Source: an uncultured Johnsonella sp.
GTDB lineage: Bacteria > Bacillota > Clostridia > Lachnospirales > Lachnospiraceae
Length of the DNA: 10,344 nt
Assembly (NCBI GenBank): GCA_905373785.1
Contig: CAJPUK010000075.1
Span: 1-10,344, forward strand
Direction: 5' to 3'
The notes below the pieces were generated by a model, which had not been told where the DNA came from, did no database searches, and saw only the letters and a list, made by a program, of their open reading frames with translations. A program made the position numbers and the translations under genes. How positions within the stretch are numbered: the stretch's first letter is position 1; every line of letters starts with the position of its first letter. Shown piece by piece: positions 1 through 6,582 of the stretch.

Positions 1-2
1 AC

Positions 3-1793
3 ATGGAAGGATTACAAAGAAAATTATATATTTTTTGCACGTACATACTTATAATTGCAAGTATGTTCAATATATCTTCAAAGGCTGAAATAGTTAATAT
101 AGAAGCCAATGATTATTTTACTCAAACCAAGATACCTACCGGAAAGACAGGTAAAATGATGAATATTACCTTTACCTTTACAGCGGATAAGGATTATGAA
201 AAGGCATGGATAGGTATAGCTTATGATGACCAGATAAATGCAAGTTCAGACAGGGAAAACCCTGAAGCGGCAGCATTCCCCCTTGAAGTAACTTCCGAAA
301 CAACAGAAAGAAAATATATAGGAAAGATAGCAAAGGGCAAGTCAAAGTCGGTATCTTTAAGTGCAAGAGTAAGAAGGGACGTACCGGACGGATATTACGG
401 TATAATGGTATATGCAGCCGACTCTAAAGAAGGCGGTACCCATGGTCCTCAAGAATATGTCAATATATGGATAAGTAAGTCCAACACCAATGAATCCGAA
501 ACGCCGGAGACCGCAAAGGCGGTAAGATTTTCTGTAGGAGACGGTCAGGCTACACCTTACGGAGAATATCCGAATGTTATGAATTTCAGTATTCCGCTTA
601 AAAACAACGGTAAAGTAACTGCCTATGATGTAAGAGCGGAAATGGTTTTGGATAAGGATCCTAAGGTATTTCCTTTTGATATAAATGATGCAAACTATGA
701 TAAAAGTTTTGATAAAGTAGCTAATGGAGAGAGTGTGTCACTTGATTACAGCTTTTCGATAAGAAAGGAGACCTATACCGGCTTTTACCCTATAAAAATG
801 AAGATAAGCTACAGGGAGTCGGTGGATGGTGACATACAATCGGTAGAAGATGAGTTTTATGTGCATGTGAAAAATAAAGAAGAAAAGGAAAAAGAGACTG
901 AAGAAAGCAAGGGAGACTTTAATGCAAATGACAGAACCAGAGCCCGTATAATAGTAGACAGTTTCAGAACCGAGCCGGAGGTTATAGTAGCCGGTGAAGA
1001 ATTTGAGCTTATTGCGGTTATGAAGAATGCTTCCGATACCATAACTGCAAGTAATATACTGTTTTCTTTTGAGGCGGAAAAGGCGGCTGAAAGTCCCGTA
1101 TTGTCAACTGTGTCAGGAGCCAACTCGGTAGTGGTGAATTCACTTGGAGCAGGTAAGACTACTGAAATCAGACTCAGATTCAAATCAAAGGCAGGTTTGG
1201 ACCCTAAAGCCTATGCACTTACAATAAAAGAAAAGTATGACTCACCTGATTTTAAGAATGCGGAAGAAAGTGTAGTTATCAATATACCTATTACACAAAT
1301 AGCAAGGGTAGGTATAGGAACTATAACTGCCCTGCCGGATGTAGTAAGCGTGGGCTCCGATACAAGTGTAAACTTTTCCGTAAATAACACCGGAAAGGTA
1401 ACTCTTTATAACACTACGGCAAAGCTTGAAGCCTCTTATATAAAGCCGGTGGATATGTATCTTGGCAATATAAAGGCGGGAGAGTCAAAAACAGCTGATT
1501 TGATGGTATCCGTAACCGGCATGAGTACTGAAGATGAAAAAATAAAAATCACCATATCCTATGAGGATGAAGAAGGCAAGGTCTCAACTATGGAAAAGGA
1601 TATGGATCTGACGGTTGAAGAAGCTACGGAAGAGATACCGGATGACGGTATGCCCGCTATGGACGAGCCGGTTAAGAAACCCTGGTACAGCAATGTGCTT
1701 TTATGGGTGATTCTTGCAATAATCATGCTTTCTACAGCAGGCTTTGTAATATTCAAAAAGATTAAGGCTAAGAAGTCAGAGGACGAGATATAG
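3..1793 (+). CDS. Exported, membrane-anchored CARDB/COG1361-like protein of an ABC exporter
   Basis: The 596-residue product has a signal-peptide-like N-terminus (basic start, hydrophobic stretch about residues 8-24, possible cleavage after SSKA near 28). A long, Lys/Glu-rich beta-type extracellular region follows, then a single C-terminal membrane segment (about 564-584) and a short basic cytoplasmic tail. The ectodomain seems to hold an N-terminal domain (about 30-160) and three repeated modules (about 170-295, 315-430, 435-545). Their recurring pattern, such as NNGKVTAYDV and NNTGKVTLYNTTAKL, is typical of CARDB/NEW3-type domains in COG1361 proteins. It abuts the permease gene (its TAG at 1791-1793 directly precedes the next ATG), which suggests coupled expression and a shared complex. 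In MacB-like systems this slot is often held by a MacA-type adaptor; here the partner is different. The substrate is unknown. The ATG lies two bases from the window edge, so a start slightly upstream cannot be excluded, although the signal peptide appears complete. Confidence 0.75.
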   Translation: MEGLQRKLYIFCTYILIIASMFNISSKAEIVNIEANDYFTQTKIPTGKTGKMMNITFTFTADKDYEKAWIGIAYDDQINASSDRENPEAAAFPLEVTSETTERKYIGKIAKGKSKSVSLSARVRRDVPDGYYGIMVYAADSKEGGTHGPQEYVNIWISKSNTNESETPETAKAVRFSVGDGQATPYGEYPNVMNFSIPLKNNGKVTAYDVRAEMVLDKDPKVFPFDINDANYDKSFDKVANGESVSLDYSFSIRKETYTGFYPIKMKISYRESVDGDIQSVEDEFYVHVKNKEEKEKETEESKGDFNANDRTRARIIVDSFRTEPEVIVAGEEFELIAVMKNASDTITASNILFSFEAEKAAESPVLSTVSGANSVVVNSLGAGKTTEIRLRFKSKAGLDPKAYALTIKEKYDSPDFKNAEESVVINIPITQIARVGIGTITALPDVVSVGSDTSVNFSVNNTGKVTLYNTTAKLEASYIKPVDMYLGNIKAGESKTADLMVSVTGMSTEDEKIKITISYEDEEGKVSTMEKDMDLTVEEATEEIPDDGMPAMDEPVKKPWYSNVLLWVILAIIMLSTAGFVIFKKIKAKKSEDEI

Positions 1794-3200
1794 ATGAAAT
1801 TTATTGATTTACTTTTAATGAGCCTTGGCAATCTTTCAAGAAGAAAGATGAGAACGGTGCTTACCATACTGGGAGTTCTTATAGGTACAACTTCCGTAGT
1901 TACGATGATTTCTCTGGGAATAGGTCTTAACGAGCTTACTTTTGAAACTATAGACAAATCCGTATCATTAAAATCTATAGAGGTTTATCCTATGAGTATA
2001 TACGGTATGGATGGAGCACAGCAGTCCAAGGATGTGTATATAAAGGATGAAACTATCAATAAACTAAAAGGGCTTGAGCATGTTGAGTCGGTATCTCCCA
2101 TATTGGAGCTTGACGGAGTAACTTTAAAACAGGGGGTTTATGAGGCAAGTGTAACTATTACCGGTGTAAGTGATGAATATCTTGAGAATATGAAACTTGC
2201 CTTCGGCACTAAGCCAAGCCGCAATGATAAGGAACTTAAATTAGCAGTGGGTAAGTCTTTAACGGAAAGATTCTATAATGTTAAAACCAAGAAAGCCTTT
2301 GCCTATACCAATGATATAAAAGACCTTGCAGATATAGATTACAAAAAGGGAACTTTTTTTATAGTATATCCCAATCCTGAACAGACAACTCCACAAACCA
2401 ACTCTTCGTCAGATTCAGGAACTTCGACTTCAGAAGGCGCTGCTGAAGCGCCGGTTAAAAAATATATAGTAAATATTTCAGGAGTTGAAGCCGGAGAGGG
2501 AGAGCAGGTAGGAGACTATACAAGCAATACTATGTACAGTTCAGGAGTGTATGCCAATGTAGATGTACTTATAAGTAACTTAAGAAGAATCTACGGGAAA
2601 AAACCTATACCCGGACAGCCGGTATATAAAAACGGCAAGCCCTACAGCTATATCATATATAACAAGGCTATAGTCAATGTTGACAGTATCGATAACGTAG
2701 TTAAGGTTCAAAAACTTATAAAAGAGATGGGATTTGAGGCTATGGCTGAAATGGAGTGGCTTCAGCAGTCTCAAAACCAGACCAAAACTATGCAGGCAAC
2801 ACTGGGAGGTATAGGTGCGGTATCCTTATTCGTAGCAGCCATAGGTATAGCCAATACCATGATGATGTCCATATATGAAAGAACCAAGGAAATAGGTATT
2901 ATGAAGGTACTCGGTTGTGATATGAACAGAATCAGAGATATGTTCCTTATCGAGTCCGGTTTTATAGGGCTTTTTGGAGGAGTATCGGGGGTAATACTGA
3001 GTTATATAGTTGCTTTTATAATTAATAAACTCGGTGTTGCGGAAGTTTTTTTCTATATGACGGGAGATCTCGCAAGAATACCTTTGTGGCTTGCGGCGGT
3101 AGCGATAGTATTTGCGGTAATAGTAGGAATGCTTGCAGGAGCGCTTCCGGCAAGAAGGGCAATGAGCCTAAGTCCGCTTGCGGCACTTAGAAATGAATAA
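1794..3200 (+). CDS. MacB/FtsX-family ABC transporter permease
   Basis: This 468-residue membrane protein has the MacB/FtsX permease layout: one N-terminal membrane helix (about 20-46, after SRRKMRTVLTILGVLIG), a large extracytoplasmic MacB_PCD-like domain (about 50-330), then three C-terminal helices (about 336-360, 386-413, 428-455) forming the FtsX domain. The coupling segment ERTKEIGIMKVLGC (about 362-375) and the ending LPARRAMSLSPLAALR are hallmark family motifs. A Ser/Thr/Gly/Pro-rich low-complexity linker (about 196-223) interrupts the external domain. The family works by mechanotransmission or export of peptides, lipids or drugs and needs a separate cytoplasmic ATPase, which is not in this window. 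The start directly follows the stop of the upstream gene; AGAGGA at 1778-1783 is a plausible ribosome binding site inside that gene. Family assignment is firm; substrate is not known. Confidence 0.9.
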   Translation: MKFIDLLLMSLGNLSRRKMRTVLTILGVLIGTTSVVTMISLGIGLNELTFETIDKSVSLKSIEVYPMSIYGMDGAQQSKDVYIKDETINKLKGLEHVESVSPILELDGVTLKQGVYEASVTITGVSDEYLENMKLAFGTKPSRNDKELKLAVGKSLTERFYNVKTKKAFAYTNDIKDLADIDYKKGTFFIVYPNPEQTTPQTNSSSDSGTSTSEGAAEAPVKKYIVNISGVEAGEGEQVGDYTSNTMYSSGVYANVDVLISNLRRIYGKKPIPGQPVYKNGKPYSYIIYNKAIVNVDSIDNVVKVQKLIKEMGFEAMAEMEWLQQSQNQTKTMQATLGGIGAVSLFVAAIGIANTMMMSIYERTKEIGIMKVLGCDMNRIRDMFLIESGFIGLFGGVSGVILSYIVAFIINKLGVAEVFFYMTGDLARIPLWLAAVAIVFAVIVGMLAGALPARRAMSLSPLAALRNE

Positions 3201-3224
3201 TTTTATATAACAGGGGGAAGGATA

Positions 3225-3933
3225 ATGTCCAAGTTATCTTTATATGAGCTAATTAAAGCAAAAAAATATCCGGGAAGAGGCATAGTTATCGGAAAGACGG
3301 ATGCAGGTAAAAAGGCTGTAGTGGCTTACTTTATTATGGGAAGAAGTGAAAATTCAAGAAACAGAGTATTTAAGGAAGAGGGTGAGGGCATAAAGACCGA
3401 AGCTTATGATGAGTCCAAGCTTACAGACCCTTCACTTATAATATACTCTCCGGTAAAAATAATTGACAATAAGCTTATAGTACGGTGATCAGACCGATAC
3501 CATATACGAGGGATTAAAGTCAGGGCTTGGTTTGGAGAGTAGTCTTAAAAAAAGAAGTTTTGAACCTGATGCACCGAACTATACTCCAAGGATATCAGGT
3601 CTTATGGAATTTAATAATAAAAGTTTTTCCTATGCTCTTTCCATATTAAAAAGCAACGAGGGTGATCCCGACTCCTGCCAGAGATTTATATTTAACTATG
3701 ATGAACCGTTAAATGAAGAAGGGCATTTCATACATACCTACGAGGAAAGTAGTGAAGTACTTGAAAGCTTTAAGGGAGTACCTCTGCGTGTAAGTTTGGA
3801 AGATGAGATAGAAGAATTTACCAAAAAGCTTTGGAAAAGCCTTGATGCCGATAATAAGGTATCTTTGTTTGTAAGATATATTGACCTTGAAACAGGGAAA
3901 AGTGAAACCAAAATTATAAATAAGAATAAATAA
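3225..3933 (+). pseudogene. purO: IMP cyclohydrolase (PurO-like), interrupted by a frameshift
   Basis: Two adjacent reading frames together make one protein of about 235 residues resembling the IMP_cyclohyd (PurO) family, which closes FAICAR to IMP in the last step of purine synthesis. The 5' part (3225-3488, 87 residues) carries YPGRG (15-19) and MGRSENSRNR (38-47) and stops at TGA 3486-3488. The 3' part is read in the +1 frame from about 3484 (GDQTDTIYEG...), contains EPDAPNYTPRISG and KVSLFVRYIDLETG, and stops at 3931-3933. Both halves look well conserved, so the break is recent, a sequencing error, or recoded. From memory, homologues read roughly IV-TN-GDQTD at the junction, which would fit loss of five bases; one extra base would also explain it. 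The 24-nt gap after the permease, with a strong AGGGGGAAGG site (3212-3221), marks the start. Its partner gene, the AICAR formyltransferase, follows. The symbol comes from the archaeal family member. Confidence 0.82.
3481..3488 (+). other. Frameshift point in the cyclohydrolase gene
   Basis: The upstream frame ends at CGG TGA (3483-3488). The downstream frame is open only from 3481, just after an in-frame TAG at 3478-3480. The change of frame must therefore fall within about six bases, and reading GTA, skipping C3483, then GGT GAT CAG restores the family sequence. CGG followed by UGA could in principle be a slow +1 slip site, but no stimulatory element is evident. Confidence 0.75.
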
Positions 3934-3940
3934 GACTTAA

Positions 3941-3982
3941 ATAAAGCCTTTAGCAGTGCCTACTGTCTAAAGGTCTTTGTTG
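3941..3982 (+). terminator. Probable rho-independent terminator after the cyclohydrolase gene
   Basis: CCTTTAG-CAGT (3947-3957) pairs with ACTG-CTAAAGG (3962-3973, one bulged T at 3966) around a GCCT loop, giving an 11-bp stem. It starts 14 nt after the stop codon, is preceded by an A-rich stretch, and is followed by TCTTTGTTGT, a moderate T-rich tract. It separates the upstream genes from the formyltransferase-galE unit. Confidence 0.7.
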
Positions 3983-4017
3983 TATAAGTTATAAGATATT
4001 TTTTAAGAATCTGTAGG

Positions 4018-4068
4018 GCTTCTTACATCACTTAAGACAGTTAAAGAAGCTTATAATAGCTGAAAGGA
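4018..4068 (+). promoter_or_regulatory. Possible promoter and leader hairpin for purH-galE
   Basis: TATAAT at 4052-4057 is a perfect -10 hexamer located 20 nt before the purH ATG, but no good -35 lies at 16-18 nt; TTAAGA (4032-4037) is only 14 nt away. GCTTCTT (4018-4024) and AAGAAGC (4044-4050) form an inverted repeat just upstream. AAAGGA (4063-4068) is the ribosome binding site, 9 nt before ATG 4078. A start just after the -10 would leave almost no leader, so the hairpin would be an operator or chance rather than part of the RNA. Confidence 0.3.
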
Positions 4069-4077
4069 TTTTATTGT

Positions 4078-5256
4078 ATGAAAAAGTTGGAACTAAAATA
4101 CGGTTGTAACCCCAATCAAAAGCCTGCCTGTATATATATGAATGAAGATAAAGAGCTTCCCATAAAAGTACTCTCAGGCAGTCCGGGTTATATCAATTTA
4201 CTTGACGCACTTAATGCATGGCAGCTTGTTAAGGAGCTTAAAAAAGCCGCCGGCTATCCGGCTGCGGCTTCATTTAAGCATGTTTCACCGGCAGGTGCGG
4301 CTATAGGTTTGGAGCTTGATGAGACATTAAAAAAGATATATTTTGTAGAAGAGGATAATTTAAGTCCTCTGGCATGTGCCTATGCAAGAGCCAGAGGTGC
4401 CGACAGGATGTCTTCTTTCGGTGATTTTATCGCTCTTTCGGATGAGTGTGATATACAGACGGCAATGCTTATCAAACCTGAGGTATCGGACGGTATCATA
4501 GCACCCGGATATAGTGATGAAGCTTTAGAAATCTTAAAAAGTAAAAAGAGTGGAAAGTATAATATTATAGAGATAGATAAAGATTATATTCCGGCAAATA
4601 CGGAAGTAAAACAGGTATTTGGAATAAACTTTGAGCAGGGAAGAAATAATATCGAAATAAATGAGGAATTACTTAAGAATATAGTTACGGATAATAAAAG
4701 TATGACCGAGGTGGCAAAAAGAGATCTTTTGATTGCAATGATAACTATAAAATACACTCAGTCAAACTCCGTATGCTATGTAAAGGACGGACAGGCTATA
4801 GGCATAGGAGCCGGGCAGCAGTCAAGAATACATTGCACAAGACTTGCCGGAAGTAAGGCGGACTTTTGGTATCTTAGGCAGGCTCCCAAAGTACTTGCTC
4901 TTGACTTTGTCGATGGCATAGGTAGGGCGGACAGAGACAACACTATAGACATCTATATAGGTGATAACAGTGTTGAAGAACTTTTGTCGGATGATAGGTG
5001 GAAAAGGGTTCTTAAGACAAAGCCCGATGAATTTACAAAGGAAGAAAAAAGGGAGTTTTTAAAGACTTTAAGCGATGTTTCACTCGGCTCCGACGCCTTT
5101 TTTCCCTTTGGAGATAATATAGAAAGAGCCTACAGAAGCGGAGTAAAATATATAGCACAGCCGGGAGGCTCCGTAAGAGATGACAATGTTATAGAAGCCT
5201 GCAACAAATACGGTATAGTTATGGCACATACCGGTCTTAGGCTTTTTCACCATTAA
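4078..5256 (+). CDS. purH: Stand-alone AICAR formyltransferase (PurH C-terminal type)
   Basis: The 392-residue cytoplasmic enzyme transfers a formyl group from 10-formyl-THF to AICAR, giving FAICAR in purine synthesis. It matches only the transformylase part of PurH: KYGCNPNQ (7-14), SGSPGYINLLDAL (33-45), SFKHVSPAG (65-73) with the catalytic Lys67-His68 pair, KYTQSNSV (225-232), GIGAGQQSR (242-250), HCTRLAGSKAD (252-262), SDAFFPFGD (338-346), a PGGS-RDD motif and the family ending TGLRLFHH. Bifunctional PurH has about 510-520 residues; the N-terminal MGS-like IMP cyclohydrolase domain is absent, not truncated, because the protein starts with its own RBS and a natural N-terminus. The missing cyclohydrolase step would come from the frameshifted gene just upstream. 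galE follows after 21 nt, so the two are probably co-transcribed. Confidence 0.93.
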   Translation: MKKLELKYGCNPNQKPACIYMNEDKELPIKVLSGSPGYINLLDALNAWQLVKELKKAAGYPAAASFKHVSPAGAAIGLELDETLKKIYFVEEDNLSPLACAYARARGADRMSSFGDFIALSDECDIQTAMLIKPEVSDGIIAPGYSDEALEILKSKKSGKYNIIEIDKDYIPANTEVKQVFGINFEQGRNNIEINEELLKNIVTDNKSMTEVAKRDLLIAMITIKYTQSNSVCYVKDGQAIGIGAGQQSRIHCTRLAGSKADFWYLRQAPKVLALDFVDGIGRADRDNTIDIYIGDNSVEELLSDDRWKRVLKTKPDEFTKEEKREFLKTLSDVSLGSDAFFPFGDNIERAYRSGVKYIAQPGGSVRDDNVIEACNKYGIVMAHTGLRLFHH

Positions 5257-5277
5257 TTAAAAGAAAGGAATATTGAT

Positions 5278-6294
5278 ATGGCTATATTAGTTAGCGGTGG
5301 TGCCGGATTTATAGGCAGCCATACCTGTGTGGAGTTGCTTAATGCGGGTTATGAGGTGGTTGTAGTAGATAATTTGGTCAATGCTTCCAAAGTTTCAATA
5401 CAGCGTATAGAAGAAATTACCGGAAAAAAGCTTAAGTTCTATGAGCTTGATTGTATAGATAAAGAGGGGCTTTCTAAGGTTTTTAAAGAGGAAAATATAG
5501 AGGCTGCCATACATTTTGCCGGACTTAAGGCAGTGGGAGAGTCGGTTCAAAAACCGCTTGAATATTATTATAATAATATAAACTCGGGACTTATTCTATG
5601 TGAGGTCATGAGAGAGCATAATTGTAAAAAACTGGTATTTTCTTCAAGTGCCACAGTATACGGTACTCCTAAAAGCGTTCCTGTAAGTGAAGAAAGCCCT
5701 ATGGGAGAGATTACCAATCCTTATGGAAGAACCAAGGCCATACTTGAGCAGATTTTTACGGATATCAATGTGGCGGATAAGGACTTTTCAGTGACACTGC
5801 TAAGATACTTTAATCCTATAGGCGCACATAAGTCGGGGCTTATAGGAGAAGATCCCAAGGGCATACCAAACAATCTGCTACCCTATATAACACAGGTAGC
5901 TGTCGGAAAGCTCGACTGTCTTGGTGTATTCGGTAATGATTACGATACTCCTGACGGAACCTGTATAAGAGATTACATACATGTGCTTGATTTGGCAAAG
6001 GGCCATGTAAAGGCGCTTGAGCAGCTTTTTAACAAAGAGCCGAAGGTTAGAATCTATAATCTGGGTACAGGTAAAGGTTACTCTGTAAAAGAAGTGATTA
6101 ACGCCTTTGAAAAGGCTAATAATTTAACTATAAAGTATGAATATAAGCCAAGAAGAGCCGGAGATGTGCCTGTGCTCTATGCCGATACGAAAAAGGCTAA
6201 GGAAGAACTTGGCTGGGAGGCTTTGGAAGATATAGAGTCTATGTGTAAGGACAGTTTTAATTGGCAGAGTAAAAATCCCGGAGGTTATGAGTAG
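5278..6294 (+). CDS. galE: UDP-glucose 4-epimerase
   Basis: This 338-residue short-chain dehydrogenase/reductase interconverts UDP-glucose and UDP-galactose, using tightly bound NAD, for the Leloir pathway and surface polysaccharide precursors. The N-terminal Rossmann motif GGAGFIG (7-13), acidic D31-N32 after the second strand, SSSATVYG (122-129) and YGRTK (149-153) are clear. Ser124, Tyr149 and Lys153 fall at the same numbers as the catalytic residues of E. coli GalE, and the length is usual for the family. The start has a good site (AGAAAGGAA, 5262-5270) 7 nt upstream. It follows purH by 21 nt, without a terminator between them. Its stop codon TAG lies inside the left copy of an 8-bp direct repeat bordering a MITE-like element; because the repeat is a duplication, the C-terminus would be unchanged by the insertion. 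No T-tract terminator follows. Confidence 0.96.
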   Translation: MAILVSGGAGFIGSHTCVELLNAGYEVVVVDNLVNASKVSIQRIEEITGKKLKFYELDCIDKEGLSKVFKEENIEAAIHFAGLKAVGESVQKPLEYYYNNINSGLILCEVMREHNCKKLVFSSSATVYGTPKSVPVSEESPMGEITNPYGRTKAILEQIFTDINVADKDFSVTLLRYFNPIGAHKSGLIGEDPKGIPNNLLPYITQVAVGKLDCLGVFGNDYDTPDGTCIRDYIHVLDLAKGHVKALEQLFNKEPKVRIYNLGTGKGYSVKEVINAFEKANNLTIKYEYKPRRAGDVPVLYADTKKAKEELGWEALEDIESMCKDSFNWQSKNPGGYE

Positions 6295-6295
6295 C
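6288..6295 (+). repeat. Left 8-bp direct repeat (probable target-site duplication)
   Basis: TGAGTAGC lies immediately before the left terminal inverted repeat of the MITE-like element and includes the galE stop codon. It is identical to the right copy at 6478-6485. Confidence 0.65.
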
Positions 6296-6306
6296 TTACA
6301 ATTCAG
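6296..6306 (+). repeat. Left terminal inverted repeat
   Basis: TTACAATTCAG is the exact reverse complement of 6465-6475. Beyond it the two ends diverge (TTAGG inside the left end, GCAG inside the right end read inward). Confidence 0.7.
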
Positions 6307-6310
6307 TTAG

Positions 6311-6379
6311 GTAATTCATCTTCGTCAAAAAACTAAAAATATTTAATTTGTATTTATAAATTAGACGAAGATGAATTAC
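6311..6379 (+). repeat. Hairpin I inside the element, 16-bp perfect stem
   Basis: GTAATTCATCTTCGTC (6311-6326) pairs perfectly with GACGAAGATGAATTAC (6364-6379). The 37-nt AT-rich loop holds a smaller inverted repeat, TAATTT (6344-6349) with AAATTA (6358-6363). No T-tract follows on either strand, so it is not a standard terminator. Confidence 0.85.
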
Positions 6380-6392
6380 GGAAGCAGCCTGA

Positions 6393-6458
6393 CAGATATA
6401 CATATATGATATACATATGAAAGCTTGCTTTCATATGTATATTATATATGTATATCTG
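6393..6458 (+). repeat. Hairpin II inside the element, 32-nt near-perfect arms
   Basis: The arms 6393-6424 and 6427-6458 are complementary over 32 positions with a single G/T mismatch (6408 against 6443, a G·U wobble in RNA) and only TT between them. The tip reads AAAGCTTGCTTT. After a small asymmetric internal loop, GCAG (6384-6387) can pair with CTGC (6461-6464), extending the stem toward the right terminal repeat. The arms are rich in TATATACAT-type sequence. Confidence 0.88.
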
Positions 6459-6464
6459 AACTGC

Positions 6465-6475
6465 CTGAATTGTAA
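6465..6475 (-). repeat. Right terminal inverted repeat
   Basis: CTGAATTGTAA is the exact reverse complement of the left repeat at 6296-6306 and is followed by CC and then the right direct repeat. Confidence 0.7.
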
Positions 6476-6477
6476 CC

Positions 6478-6485
6478 TGAGTAGC
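6478..6485 (+). repeat. Right 8-bp direct repeat (probable target-site duplication)
   Basis: TGAGTAGC is identical to 6288-6295. Joining the two copies would restore a galE end with the same stop codon, as expected of an insertion footprint. Confidence 0.65.
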
Positions 6486-6582
6486 ACATATCTGTAAGGT
6501 ATCTCAAATTAGGCTATATACATATTGCCAAATCAATGATACACTATGTTTATAAACTTGTTTTTGTGTTTCGAGGTATGCT

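Larger units (their letters stand above)
6296..6477. mobile_element. MITE-like non-autonomous element at the galE stop codon
   Basis: This 182-bp gene-free segment is bounded by an 11-bp perfect inverted repeat: TTACAATTCAG at 6296-6306 and its complement CTGAATTGTAA at 6465-6475, followed by CC. A perfect 8-bp direct repeat flanks it (6288-6295 and 6478-6485). Inside are two large hairpins (6311-6379 and 6393-6458), so that the whole folds as a three-way cruciform. Small size, terminal inverted repeats, probable target duplication and absence of a transposase are the marks of a MITE mobilised in trans. An 8-bp duplication occurs in several IS families, but I cannot name the parent. The two ends are offset by 2 nt (GC outside the left repeat, CC outside the right), so the exact borders are uncertain. 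A structured RNA element or a decayed repeat of the REP type are alternatives. Confidence 0.6.

Noticed and set aside
178..366. Open frame on the minus strand within the CARDB-protein gene, and similar minus-strand frames at 857-1183, 1559-1957 and 2580-2774
   Set aside because: They lie wholly or mostly inside well-supported + strand genes, have no recognisable family sequence and are best explained as antisense shadows.
3480..3492. Confirmed programmed +1 frameshift
   Set aside because: CGG-UGA is compatible with slippage, but there is no clear upstream Shine-Dalgarno-like stimulator or downstream structure, and error or mutation is simpler. Kept only as a hypothesis.
3532..3933. Independent 133-residue gene starting at TTG
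   Set aside because: No ribosome binding site precedes the TTG, and the same frame upstream (from 3484) continues the cyclohydrolase family sequence, so it is the second half of one broken gene.
4078..5256. Truncated bifunctional purH
   Set aside because: The gene has its own ribosome binding site and a complete transformylase domain, and the upstream region codes for a different cyclohydrolase family, so it is a natural stand-alone form.
6311..6458. Canonical rho-independent terminators for galE
   Set aside because: Neither hairpin is GC-rich or followed by a T-tract on either strand.
6288..6485. CRISPR-like or phage attachment site reading of the repeats
   Set aside because: There is only one pair of 8-bp direct repeats and inverted, not regularly spaced direct, repeats; no integrase or cas gene is present.
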